From the NCBI RefSeq assembly GCF_024436055.1, contig NZ_JANFNH010000017.1, positions 49,643 through 113,642 of the forward strand: 64,000 bases of DNA, read 5' to 3'. Below are positions 32,194 to 40,533 of the stretch, piece after piece. Position numbers and translations under genes: made by a program. The notes under the pieces were generated by a model. The model was not told the origin of the DNA and did no database searches. It saw only the letters and a list, made by a program, of their open reading frames with translations. This DNA comes from Streptantibioticus rubrisoli. GTDB taxonomy: Bacteria > Actinomycetota > Actinomycetes > Streptomycetales > Streptomycetaceae. Position 1 is the first letter of the stretch. Every line of letters starts with the position of its first letter.

Positions 32194-32970
32194 GTGCCAA
32201 GGCGAGGCCTGGTGGCTTGGGGACTGGCGGTGACCGTTGTTACCTCAGTGGTCACCGGCTGTAGCGGGGCGGCGCACGCCCCCGCGCAGGGGACCGCCTC
32301 CACGTCGAGGAGCGCGCCCGCGCCCAAGCCCGCGCCCAGTCGAGTGGCGGATGTCGACTGCCAGCGGGCCAGGTGCCTCGCGCTGAGCTATGACGACGGC
32401 CCCTCCCCGTACACCGCGCCGCTGCTGCGGGTGCTGGAGGGGCGGCATGTTCCCGCGACGTTCTTCCTCATCGGACGGCAGGTGCGCGAGCGCCCACGGG
32501 ACGTCTTGCGCGAGTACCGGGACGGGGACGCCATCGGCGACCACACGGTCAGCCATCCCGATCTGACCCGGATCACGTCCGCCCGGATCCGGTACCAGAT
32601 CACCGCCGCCGCGCGGCAGATCGCGGCGGTCGACGGCGTCCGGCCGACCATGCTCCGGCCGCCCTACGGCTCGGAGGACGCACGGGTACGGGCCGTGGCC
32701 CGGGCGGCCGGGGTGTCCGTCGTGCTGTGGAACGACGATCCGCGCGACTGGAAGCACCACGACGCGCCGCTCATCGAACGCCGCGTGCTGAAGCAGGCCC
32801 GGTCCGGCGGCATCGTGGACCTGCACGACCGTTACGCCGCGACGATCGCGGCGACCCCGCGCATCATCGACGCCCTGCGCGCCCGCGGCTACACGCTGGT
32901 CACGATCCCCCAACTCTTCGCGGGAGTTGGGGGAATGCACCCCGGCGCGGTGTACTCGCACGGCCCGTGA
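32194..32970 (+). CDS. Polysaccharide deacetylase (CE4/NodB domain) lipoprotein
   Basis: A 258-residue secreted lipoprotein. The signal peptide ends in the lipobox VVTGCS at about 20-24. The NodB domain follows from about 60: LALSYDDGPSPYT (motif 1, Asp pair), DHTVSHPD (motif 2, metal His) and RPPYG (motif 3), with LHD near the end. It likely removes acetyl groups from peptidoglycan or another amino-sugar polymer at the outer face of the membrane. GTG 32194 with GGGAGGAGG upstream. Convergent with the permease gene next door. Confidence 0.9.
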   Translation: MPRRGLVAWGLAVTVVTSVVTGCSGAAHAPAQGTASTSRSAPAPKPAPSRVADVDCQRARCLALSYDDGPSPYTAPLLRVLEGRHVPATFFLIGRQVRERPRDVLREYRDGDAIGDHTVSHPDLTRITSARIRYQITAAARQIAAVDGVRPTMLRPPYGSEDARVRAVARAAGVSVVLWNDDPRDWKHHDAPLIERRVLKQARSGGIVDLHDRYAATIAATPRIIDALRARGYTLVTIPQLFAGVGGMHPGAVYSHGP

Positions 32971-32996
32971 GCTGTCGGGCGCGCGCCCTCGATCGG

Positions 32997-34832
32997 TTAT
33001 CCCAAGCGGAAGCGCAACCTGCAGATGACCGCGTCGGTGTCCCTGCGGACCGCGTGTGCCAGCACCGCGCCGCGCTGGTTCTGCAGCAGCCGCTGCCACA
33101 CGTGCGCGGGCTCGACCTCCGGAATCATCACGGTGATCCGGGTACCCGGTCGCTCGACCGCCAGATCGCGGATCAGCTGGGTCACCGGGCGGCCCAACGC
33201 CCGTCCTGGGCAGGACAGTTCGACCAGCGGTACGCCCGGGTTCCACAAGTCCCAGTCACGGCGCAGCGATTCCGCGTGCGCCTGGTCCTCCGGGTCCGGA
33301 GCGGTGACCGTCACGGCCATCACCTCGTCGCCGAGCGAGGCCGCCGCCGTCAGGGCCTCGCTGGTCAGCCGGGACAGCGTCGAGACCGGCACGATCACCA
33401 ACGACCGGTCGCGGTGCGGCGGTTCCGGCACCCGGCCCAGGCCCAGGGTCTCGCCGATCCGGCTGTACGCCCGGTGGATCCGCTCGAACAGCAGCACCAG
33501 CAGCGGTAGCGCCACCACGATGATCCAGGCCCCCTCGGTGAACTTCGTCGCCGTCACGATGACCGTCGCCACGCCGGTCAGCACGGCGCCGAACGCGTTG
33601 AGCGCGGCCTTGGGCATCCAGCCCGGTGTCCTCTCCCGGCGCCAGTGGATCACCATGCCGACCTGGCAGATGGTGAAGCCGACGAACACACCGATGGCGA
33701 AAAGCGGCACGATCGTGTCGGTGTCGCCGCCGGAGAACACCAGTAGCGCCGCCGAGACCGCGGCCAGCGCCAGCACACCGTGCCGGTGCACCTGGCGGTC
33801 GGCCTTCAGCGCGAAGACGTGCGGCAGGTGGTTGTCCCGGGCCAGCAGCGCCATCAGCACCGGCAGTCCGCCGAAGGAGGTGTTGGCGGCCAGCGCCAGC
33901 AGGGTCGTGGTGGCGAACTGCACCACGTAGAACGCCCAGTTGTGGCCGAGCGAGGCGTCCGCGAGCTGCGCGAGAACGGTGACCCCCTCGACCGGCTGGA
34001 GATGGAACCGGCCGATCAGCACCGACAGGCCGATCAGCATGATGCCCAGCAGCGCGCCCAGCGCGACCTCGGTGCGCTGCGCCCGCTTGACGCGTGGGGC
34101 GCGGAAGGACGGTACGGCGTTGGCGATCGCCTCGACGCCGGTCAGCGCGGAGCATCCGGCGGAGAACGCCTTGAGCAGCAGCAGCGCGCCGACGGTGGTG
34201 GCGTTGGCGGCCAGTACGGAGCTGTGCCCGGCGGCGGTCACCGTGCTCGCCGGGTGGTCGCGGAACAGGCCCGCGACTATCAGGGCCAGGATCGATCCGA
34301 CGAAGACGATGGTCGGGATCATGAAGATCCGCGCCGACTCGGCGATGCCGCGCAGGTTGACCGCCGTGACCAGGACGAGCACGGCCAGGCACAGCCACAG
34401 CCGGTCGCCGTAGAGGGAGGGGAAGGCGGAGGTGAGGGCGGCGACACCGGCGGTCACCGAGACCGCCACGTTGAGCACGTAGTCCAGGATCAGTGAGGCC
34501 GCCGCCACCAGGCTGGTGCGGCGGCCGAGATGCGTCCTGGCGACCGCGTATGATCCGCCGCCGTTCGGGAACGCGGCGATGACCTGGCGGTACGAGGCGA
34601 CGAGTACCGCCAGCAGGGCGGCGATCGCCAGGGTCACCGGGAGCGTGTAGCCGAGGCCGTGCGCGCCGGCCGCGGCCAGCACCAGCACGATCGACTCCGG
34701 GCCGTAGGCCACCGAGGCCATCGCGTCCAGCGAGAGGGCGGCCAGGCCGCCCAGCGCGGTCAGCTTGTGGCGGTCGCCGGTATCAGGCGGTTGCTCGCGG
34801 GTGTCTGTGGGCTGCGGCTCTGTTGTGGTCAT
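32997..34832 (-). CDS. KimA-like APC-family permease (possible K+ importer)
   Basis: A 611-residue transporter: about 12 membrane helices up to residue 450, then a cytosolic domain of about 150 residues. ALSLDAMASVAYGPESI in helix 1 is the mark of the KimA branch of the APC superfamily, as are length and the soluble tail (VPVSTLSRLTSEAL). KimA proteins import potassium and are restrained by c-di-AMP binding to the tail, so potassium uptake is the best guess; generic annotation would be amino acid permease. ATG 34832 has GGAGG upstream; two stable hairpins lie in the leader. I see no ydaO riboswitch. Confidence 0.8.
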   Translation of the reverse strand: MTTTEPQPTDTREQPPDTGDRHKLTALGGLAALSLDAMASVAYGPESIVLVLAAAGAHGLGYTLPVTLAIAALLAVLVASYRQVIAAFPNGGGSYAVARTHLGRRTSLVAAASLILDYVLNVAVSVTAGVAALTSAFPSLYGDRLWLCLAVLVLVTAVNLRGIAESARIFMIPTIVFVGSILALIVAGLFRDHPASTVTAAGHSSVLAANATTVGALLLLKAFSAGCSALTGVEAIANAVPSFRAPRVKRAQRTEVALGALLGIMLIGLSVLIGRFHLQPVEGVTVLAQLADASLGHNWAFYVVQFATTTLLALAANTSFGGLPVLMALLARDNHLPHVFALKADRQVHRHGVLALAAVSAALLVFSGGDTDTIVPLFAIGVFVGFTICQVGMVIHWRRERTPGWMPKAALNAFGAVLTGVATVIVTATKFTEGAWIIVVALPLLVLLFERIHRAYSRIGETLGLGRVPEPPHRDRSLVIVPVSTLSRLTSEALTAAASLGDEVMAVTVTAPDPEDQAHAESLRRDWDLWNPGVPLVELSCPGRALGRPVTQLIRDLAVERPGTRITVMIPEVEPAHVWQRLLQNQRGAVLAHAVRRDTDAVICRLRFRLG

Positions 34833-34847
34833 GCGGTGTCGTACCTC

Positions 34848-34902
34848 CGTGCGGGGAGTCCCAGACTTCCCGCACGCTAGGGCGCGCCCCGGTTCCCTAG
34901 CG
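34848..34902 (-). promoter_or_regulatory. Two adjoining hairpins in the leader of the KimA-like gene
   Basis: CGTGCGGGGAGTC (34848-34860) pairs with GACTTCCCGCACG (34864-34876) with one wobble and a CCA loop, and CGCTAGGG (34875-34882) pairs with CCCTAGCG (34895-34902). The two overlap by two bases. They lie just upstream of the ribosome site and could control its access or end read-through transcripts. Confidence 0.45.
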
Positions 34903-34988
34903 CCCTCTTGGCACGACGCGCCCGCTCCCTGACGAGATCTTGACGGTCCGCTCGCGCTGGCGTTTCCGGGGTACGGCATCGTGCGGGC

Positions 34989-35145
34989 GGGGCCGGGGCC
35001 TCCGGGGTGGGGGTCCTGGACCGTATATTTACGGGCCCTGCGCCCCTGCCTTCGGTTGCCCGGAAGTTCGGCCCGCAAATACGCCCCTGGCCTTCGGCAT
35101 GGGGAACCCCGGCGTCCAGGACCCCCACCCCTCCGACCCCGGCCC
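34989..35145. repeat. Large imperfect inverted repeat
   Basis: The arms 34989-35021 and 35113-35145 are near-complementary, with a perfect 18-bp core (GGGGTGGGGGTCCTGGAC at 35004 and its complement at 35114). Further in, CGTATATTTACGGGCC (35022) is matched in reverse by GGCCCGCAAATACG (35074), so the inverted copies extend with an insertion on the right. It encodes nothing convincing. Confidence 0.6.
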
Positions 35146-35160
35146 CTCACGTCTCCGTTA

Positions 35161-35421
35161 GGCCCACGGCAATCGGGTGGGGTGGGGAAAACAAAACGAA
35201 CGCACCCGCAGCGCGGAGCGGACCGCGACGCAAAGCCCGCCATGCGCAACGGCGCCCAAAGGCCCAGGGCAATCGGGTGGGTGGGCAAAACAAACGAACG
35301 CACCCGCAGCGCGGAGCGGACCGCGACGCAAAGCCCGCCATGCGCAACGGCGCCCAAAGGCCCAGGGCAATCGGGTGGGTGGGCAAAAAAGCGAACGCAC
35401 CCGCAGGGAGAAGCGGACCCC
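35161..35421. repeat. Tandem array of a 98-100-bp unit, about 2.6 copies
   Basis: Units begin at 35161, 35261 and 35359, each with GGCCCAGGGCAATCGGGTGG (first copy has one change) and ending GCCATGCGCAACGGCGCCCAA; the third stops after GAACGCACCCGCAG. The array abuts the stop of the SDR gene. The same motif recurs at the right edge of the window (63955). Long open frames across it are only translations of the repeat. Confidence 0.85.
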
Positions 35422-36306
35422 TTACGCCAGCGCCGTGTAGCGGATGCCCGTTAGTTGTTCGGACGCCGCCCAAAGCCGCTCCGCGGCAACGTCGTTGCGG
35501 GTCCACGGTGCCCGCCAGGAGGGTCCGGGCGCACCCCGGAACGCCAGGACCCGGGGGCCGAAGAACGCGTCCCCCCGTACCCCCGCCGCCGTGGCGGCGT
35601 GGAGGACCGGCAGCGCGCCAGCCGCCGCGGACTGGGCGATGAGCCGGTTGCCGAGCCGGAGCAGTCCGCTCTGCAGATTGGTGTCCGCGTAACCGGGATG
35701 CGCCGCGGCGGCGACCACGTCCGATCCGGCCGCCCGCAGCCTGCGGGCCAGTTCATGGATGAACAGCAGGTTGGCGGTCTTCGACCGCCCGTAGGCGATC
35801 CAACGCCCGTACCTGCGTTCACTGTTGAGGTCCCCCGGATCGATGTTGGCGATCATGTGCATCGCGCTGGACACGCTCACCACCCGCGCCCCGGGCGCGG
35901 CCAGCAGCCGGGGCAGCAGCAACCCGGTCAGTGCGAAGTGCCCGAGGTGGTTGACCCCGAACTGCGTCTCGAAGCCGTCCACCGTCCTGGCGTACGGCAA
36001 CGCCATCACGCCCGCGTTGTTGACCAGCAGGTCGAGCCGCTCGCCGGGCAGGTCTTCGACGAACGCCCGTACCGTCGCCAGGTCCGCCAGGTCCAGGTGG
36101 CGGTAGGCCACCTGGGCCGACGGCACCTCGCCGACCAGCTGCTCGACCGCCGCCTGTCCGCGCCGCTCGCTACGGCAGGCGAGCACGACGTGTGCGCCGT
36201 GCCGGGCCAGCTCCCGCGCCACGCGGTAGCCGATGCCGCTGTTGGCACCGGTGACCACCGCGGTACGGCCGGTCTGGTCGGGTATGTCGTTCGCGGTCCA
36301 GCCCAT
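35422..36306 (-). CDS. Short-chain dehydrogenase/reductase
   Basis: A 294-residue NAD(P)-dependent oxidoreductase of the retinol dehydrogenase/protochlorophyllide-reductase-like SDR group. TGANSGIGYRVARELA is the cofactor loop, LLVNNAGVM the NNAG motif, and S-x-Y-G-R-S-K (WIAYGRSKTANLLF) the catalytic Tyr-Lys. ATG 36306, or GTG 36309 three bases earlier. It follows the ABC permease by 76 bases on the same strand and may be the last gene of that operon. Substrate unknown. Confidence 0.88.
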   Translation of the reverse strand: MGWTANDIPDQTGRTAVVTGANSGIGYRVARELARHGAHVVLACRSERRGQAAVEQLVGEVPSAQVAYRHLDLADLATVRAFVEDLPGERLDLLVNNAGVMALPYARTVDGFETQFGVNHLGHFALTGLLLPRLLAAPGARVVSVSSAMHMIANIDPGDLNSERRYGRWIAYGRSKTANLLFIHELARRLRAAGSDVVAAAAHPGYADTNLQSGLLRLGNRLIAQSAAAGALPVLHAATAAGVRGDAFFGPRVLAFRGAPGPSWRAPWTRNDVAAERLWAASEQLTGIRYTALA

Positions 36307-36382
36307 CACACCAGCCCATTTCGTCGCTCGGTCTTGCGGGCGCCTACCCTGTCCCGTGGTGATCAGCCTAGGTCCGGGACGA

Positions 36383-37219
36383 TCAGTCGTCGATCCCGGA
36401 GCGCTCCACTCCGGCGACGATGAAGCGCTGCAGCACGACGAACACCACCAGCAGCGGCAGGATGGAGACCGCCGCCGCGACGAACATCTCGTGCAGGTTG
36501 ACCGTCTGCCCGTTGTTGAACGTGGCCAGCGCCACCTGCACCGTCCAGGACTGCTGGTCCTGGCCGATCACCAGCGGCCACAAGAACGCGTTCCACGAAC
36601 CGATGAAGACGATCGCGCCGACGGCGGCGAAGACCGGCGCCGAGTTCGGCACGACGACCCGCCAGTACGTACGCCAGTAGCCGAGCCCGTCCACCCGCGC
36701 CGCGTCCTCCAACTCCCTTGGGAAACCCAGGAAGTACTGCCGGAACAGGAACGCGGCGAACCCGCTGAACAGCGTGGGCACGATCAGCCCGCGCAGCGTG
36801 GAGATCCAGCCGAGGGTGGAGACCAGCACGAAACTGGGGACGAAGGTGACCGCCGAGGGGATCATGAGGGTGCCCAGGATCCCGTAGAAGACGTGGTTGG
36901 CCCACGGGTACGGGATGCGGGCCAGCCCGTACCCGGCCAGTGAGGCCAGCAGCAGTGTTCCGGCGGTGGTCGCCACCGCGATCCGGGTGGAGTTCCACAG
37001 CGCGTGCAGCATCGGCACCGACGGATCGTCGAACAGCTCACGGACGTTGCCCCACCGCACGTGCGTGGGGAAGAAGGTCCAGTGGGCGGCGGTGATGTCG
37101 GACTCGCTGGCCAGGCCGTTGCGCACCAGCAGGTAGAACGGGATCAGGAACAGCACGGCGAGCGCGATCAGGATGACCACCCGCAGCGCCCGCGCGAAGC
37201 TGCGCAACCCCTCGCCCAT
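36383..37219 (-). CDS. Sugar ABC transporter permease (MalG type)
   Basis: A 278-residue inner-membrane permease with six helices. The EAA loop that docks the ATPase reads EDAARVDGLGYWRTYWRVVVP (core DGLGYWRTYWRVVVP). ATG 37219 overlaps the upstream stop by one base (TGATG) and AAGGAGG is well placed before it; the GTG at 37222 is too close to that site. Third gene of a binding protein-permease-permease operon with no ATPase, which in Streptomyces is often supplied in trans by MsiK. Confidence 0.92.
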   Translation of the reverse strand: MGEGLRSFARALRVVILIALAVLFLIPFYLLVRNGLASESDITAAHWTFFPTHVRWGNVRELFDDPSVPMLHALWNSTRIAVATTAGTLLLASLAGYGLARIPYPWANHVFYGILGTLMIPSAVTFVPSFVLVSTLGWISTLRGLIVPTLFSGFAAFLFRQYFLGFPRELEDAARVDGLGYWRTYWRVVVPNSAPVFAAVGAIVFIGSWNAFLWPLVIGQDQQSWTVQVALATFNNGQTVNLHEMFVAAAVSILPLLVVFVVLQRFIVAGVERSGIDD

Positions 37220-38133
37220 CACGCCTCCTTGCGGCCGAGACCGAACCAGCGGGCCTGAACCACCGTGGCCACCGCGATGACCAGCGCCAGCACCACCGCG
37301 CCCGCGCTGCCCATGCCCAGATCCTGGCCCTGCCCGAGCGCCACGTAGTACAGGTAGACCAACGGCGGCCGGGCGTACGGCGGATAGCCGCGCGCGGTGG
37401 ACAGCAGGTTGTAGAACTCGTCGAACGCCTGGAAGGCGTTGATCACCAGCAGCAGCACCACCGCCACCGAAGTGGCGCGCAGTTGCGGGAAGGTGATGTA
37501 CCTAAAGACCTGCCAGCCGGGCCGGGCCCCGTCCACCGCCGCCGCCTCGTACAGCGTGCCGGGGATACGCTGCAGCCCGGCCAGGAACAGCACCAGGTAG
37601 AAACCGGCCTGCAACCACAGCCGTACGGTGACGATCACCACCCAGTACCAGGGCGGACGGGTGGTCGACAGCCAGGCGACCGGGTCCGGGCCCAACCAGC
37701 CCAGTACGGTGTTGGCCAGCCCGAACCGCACCCCGTTGAAGATCGACAGCTTCCAGATCATCGAGGCCACGACGTAGGAGCAGGCGGTCGGCAGGAAGAA
37801 CACCGAGCGGAAGAACGCCCGGGCCAGCCGCAGCCTGTTGACCATCAGCGCCAGCGCCAGCGAGAGCGCGTAGGTCGCCGGGACGATGAACAGCGAGAAC
37901 ACCGCGAAGGTGGCCAGGCTGGAGGTGAAGGCCGAATCCGACAGTATCGCGGTGTAGTTGGCGAATCCGACGAAGTGGCTGGGTGTCACCGTGTTGTGGG
38001 CGTCGAAGAAGCTGAGCGTGATGCTCCACAGCAGCGGTACGTAGCCGAACACTGTCAACCCGATCACGAACGGGCCGGTGAACACCCAGAACCACAGATA
38101 GCGCCGCTGCGGCCCGAGCAGCCTGGACAGCAT
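37219..38133 (-). CDS. Sugar ABC transporter permease (MalF type)
   Basis: A 304-residue permease with six helices and the EAA loop YEAAAVDGARPGWQVFRYIT. The start at ATG 38133 lies five bases after the binding-protein stop and gives the normal family N-terminus (LWFWVFTGPFVIGLTVFGY); the frame remains open far upstream inside the binding-protein gene, but that is a shadow. Coupled to the next permease by TGATG. Confidence 0.92.
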   Translation of the reverse strand: MLSRLLGPQRRYLWFWVFTGPFVIGLTVFGYVPLLWSITLSFFDAHNTVTPSHFVGFANYTAILSDSAFTSSLATFAVFSLFIVPATYALSLALALMVNRLRLARAFFRSVFFLPTACSYVVASMIWKLSIFNGVRFGLANTVLGWLGPDPVAWLSTTRPPWYWVVIVTVRLWLQAGFYLVLFLAGLQRIPGTLYEAAAVDGARPGWQVFRYITFPQLRATSVAVVLLLVINAFQAFDEFYNLLSTARGYPPYARPPLVYLYYVALGQGQDLGMGSAGAVVLALVIAVATVVQARWFGLGRKEA

Positions 38134-38138
38134 CCCGC

Positions 38139-39440
38139 TCAGCCCGTCTTGCGGCGCACACGCTGGAGTTCGGCGGTGACCGTCGCCGCCGCCGACCTCA
38201 CCTGGGCCGCGGGATCCGCGCCGTCCTTGACGATCCGGCTGACCGCGTCCGTCAGCGCCACCTGCGACTTGGGCGTCCACAGCAGCGGAAGCGCGTGCCC
38301 GTGGTCGGTGCTGAACCGTACGGCGTCGGCCGCCGCGCCCGAGCGCAGCTTCGCCGCCTTCCTGGCGAGCGAGAGCCGGGCCGGGATGTGGAAGCCGTAG
38401 GAGAGGGCGAAGTCCTCCTGGTAGTCGGTGCGGTCCACCCACAGCCACTTCACATACGCCTTGGCCGCGTCGACGTGCCTGCTGCGGGCGCTGACCGCCG
38501 AGGCGTAGGCGCCCACCGGCACGGCGGGCCGCCCGGCGCTGCCGTCCCCGGGGAACGGCAGCACGCCGAAGTCGTCGCCGAGGGCCTCGCGGATCTGCGG
38601 CAGCGCCCACAGCCCCGTCCACTGCATGGCGGTCAGCCCCTGGGTGAACGCCGCCGGATTGGACCAGTCGGCGGGCGCCCCGAGCAGCAGGGAACCGCTG
38701 GCGTACAGGGTGTGCAGCTTGCCCAGGGTGCGGGCGGCGGCCGGGTCGTCGAAGCCGACCCTGCCGTCGTCGGTGACCAGGCTCAGCCCGGCGGCGACCA
38801 GTGGGATGCCGCCCTGGCCGAGCACTCCGGCGCCGCCGTCGTTGCCGAGGAACAGGCCCTTGGTGTCCTTGCCGGTCAGCGCGTGGGCGGCGGCCACCAA
38901 CTCGTCCAGTGTCCGCGGCGGTTGGACACCTGCCTTGGCCAGCAGGCTCTTGCGGTAGTACAGCAGCTGCGCGTCGATGACCTGCGGAATGCCGTAGACC
39001 CTGCCCTGGTACGTCTTCGGCTGCAGCACCGCCGGGTTGAAGTCGGCGTGGGCGTCCTTGATCTGGTCGGTGAGGTCCACGACCTGGCCGCCCTGGATCT
39101 GGTCGATGGTCGGGCCGTCGTCCTCGAAGACATCGGGACCGGCGTCGGTGAGCAGCGCGGCGGCGGTCTGCTGGTCGTAGTCGCCGGGTCGCCACTGGAC
39201 GGTGACCCTGGCCTGCCGGTACGCCGCCGCGTAGCGGCGTACCGCCTGTTCGGTACCGGCCTCGCCGTACTGGTGGTACCACTGCGACAGTGCGGGACCA
39301 CTGCCCGAACTGCCGCCGCCGCGGCCGGTGTTCGACCCACAGGCGGCGGCGAGCGCGCCGGTGAGCGCCAGGCCGCCGCCGAGTCCCAGCAGTCGGCGGC
39401 GGGTTAACGCGGGAAACGTGCTGTGCTGCGGCTCCGACAT
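38139..39440 (-). CDS. Sugar ABC transporter substrate-binding lipoprotein
   Basis: A 433-residue extracellular solute-binding protein of family 1. The signal peptide has TRRRLLGLGGGLALTG and a lipobox LAAACG, with a twin-arginine look (RRRLLG), so export may use Tat. The mature part has the DYDQQTAAALLTDAGPDVFE region usual for sugar binders. Codon 12 is TTA (39405-39407), so the importer may be made only when the bldA tRNA is available. A 17-base palindrome lies 21 bases upstream of the start. Sugar unknown. Confidence 0.9.
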   Translation of the reverse strand: MSEPQHSTFPALTRRRLLGLGGGLALTGALAAACGSNTGRGGGSSGSGPALSQWYHQYGEAGTEQAVRRYAAAYRQARVTVQWRPGDYDQQTAAALLTDAGPDVFEDDGPTIDQIQGGQVVDLTDQIKDAHADFNPAVLQPKTYQGRVYGIPQVIDAQLLYYRKSLLAKAGVQPPRTLDELVAAAHALTGKDTKGLFLGNDGGAGVLGQGGIPLVAAGLSLVTDDGRVGFDDPAAARTLGKLHTLYASGSLLLGAPADWSNPAAFTQGLTAMQWTGLWALPQIREALGDDFGVLPFPGDGSAGRPAVPVGAYASAVSARSRHVDAAKAYVKWLWVDRTDYQEDFALSYGFHIPARLSLARKAAKLRSGAAADAVRFSTDHGHALPLLWTPKSQVALTDAVSRIVKDGADPAAQVRSAAATVTAELQRVRRKTG

Positions 39441-39460
39441 GGTCCAGAAGTATCGTCCGG

Positions 39461-39477
39461 ATGCGTGTAACACGCAT
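39461..39477. promoter_or_regulatory. Perfect 17-bp palindrome upstream of the sugar importer, candidate operator
   Basis: ATGCGTGT and ACACGCAT around a single central base. The odd length and GT-n3-AC core (GTGTAACAC) resemble GntR-type sites. It is placed between the phosphotriesterase gene and the binding-protein gene. No regulator gene is adjacent, so the binding protein is unknown. Confidence 0.6.
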
Positions 39478-39495
39478 TGCGAACACGTGAATTGG

Positions 39496-40443
39496 TCAGC
39501 GCCATTCCACCGCGAAGGCACGCGCCGGGTTGGCCACGAAGAACGCGTGCGCCACCTCCTCGCCCAACTCCCGGGCGATGCGCGGCCGGAGCACCCGCAG
39601 CAGGAACGGCATACCGGGACCGCCTCCGGTGGCGGCCCGTGCGGCGGCCGTCGTGGTGTCGGCGCCGATCAGCACCTGGTGGGCGTGGCCCGAGGCGGCC
39701 AGCGTCACCAGCGAGTCGAACAGCCGCCAGTCCGTCGCGTGGTTGGCCCGTGACGGCCCGTCGAACGCCAGGAACGCGCCGGATTCCGCCGCCGCCCGCT
39801 GCACCCGCAGATCGGGGGAGCGGTTGAGATGGCCGAGGATCACCGAGGTCGGCGGCACCGCCAACCGCCCGCACAGCAGGTCGAGCACGTCCAGCGGTGC
39901 GGTGCCCAGCTCATGGTGTACGGCGATCGGCGCGCCCGTCGCGTGGTGCGCCTCGGCGGCGGCCGTCATCACCTGCCGGGCGTGCGCGTCGAGCCCGTGG
40001 AAGGCACCGGCGACCTTGATCAGGCCCGCCCTGACCGGTTCGGCGGGACCGTCCGGGTCCTCGTTCCGGCGTACGCCCTCGGTGAGTTCGCGGACGAAGA
40101 GGTCGGTGAGCCGGTGCAGCACGCGCTCCGGCAGGCCGGGCGCGCAGTGGGCGGCCTGGTGCAGACCGGTGGCCGCGATGATGTGCACGTCCGCGTCGCG
40201 GGAGACCTGGGGGAGCGCGTCGGTGCGGCGGCCGGTGCCGAACGGCGACCACTGCACGACCGCCCGTCCGCCCAACTCCCGGAAAGCGCACAGCTCCTGG
40301 GTGGCCGCGTCAGGGTCGTCGAGCTCCTGGCCGGGCAGCTGCGGGCTGCGGAAGAACAGGTGGTCGTGGGCGTCGCAGACGCCCAACTCGGCGGCGGGGA
40401 TGTCGCCGAGGACGGTGCGGACGGCGGGCTGGCTGAGTGTCAT
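39496..40443 (-). CDS. Phosphotriesterase-family metal hydrolase
   Basis: A 315-residue amidohydrolase-fold enzyme. CDAHDHLFF gives the H-x-H metal ligands near residue 27, LIKVAG the Lys that is carboxylated between the metals, VHHE and GHLNR two further His, and LIGADTTT the catalytic Asp. Family members are lactonases or esterases more often than true phosphotriesterases. It precedes the sugar importer by 55 bases on the same strand, so a role on a sugar lactone or ester taken up by that system is plausible, not shown. Confidence 0.85.
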   Translation of the reverse strand: MTLSQPAVRTVLGDIPAAELGVCDAHDHLFFRSPQLPGQELDDPDAATQELCAFRELGGRAVVQWSPFGTGRRTDALPQVSRDADVHIIAATGLHQAAHCAPGLPERVLHRLTDLFVRELTEGVRRNEDPDGPAEPVRAGLIKVAGAFHGLDAHARQVMTAAAEAHHATGAPIAVHHELGTAPLDVLDLLCGRLAVPPTSVILGHLNRSPDLRVQRAAAESGAFLAFDGPSRANHATDWRLFDSLVTLAASGHAHQVLIGADTTTAAARAATGGGPGMPFLLRVLRPRIARELGEEVAHAFFVANPARAFAVEWR

Positions 40444-40533
40444 CGCGGCATTCCGATCGGGTGGCGGAGGCCGGGACGCACCCCGGCCGCGTGACGATCA
40501 TGCACCGGGGGCCACCGTGCGGGGCTGGCCGGG

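Noticed and set aside
34833..34990. c-di-AMP (ydaO) riboswitch before the KimA-like gene
   Set aside because: Only simple hairpins are present; the conserved ydaO strings are missing.
35161..35421. CRISPR array
   Set aside because: Units are about 100 bp and contiguous, with no unique spacers and no cas genes.
35147..35506. Open frames on the minus strand across the 100-bp tandem repeat
   Set aside because: They are translations of the repeat itself, rich in Arg, Cys and Trp, and overlap the end of a good SDR gene.
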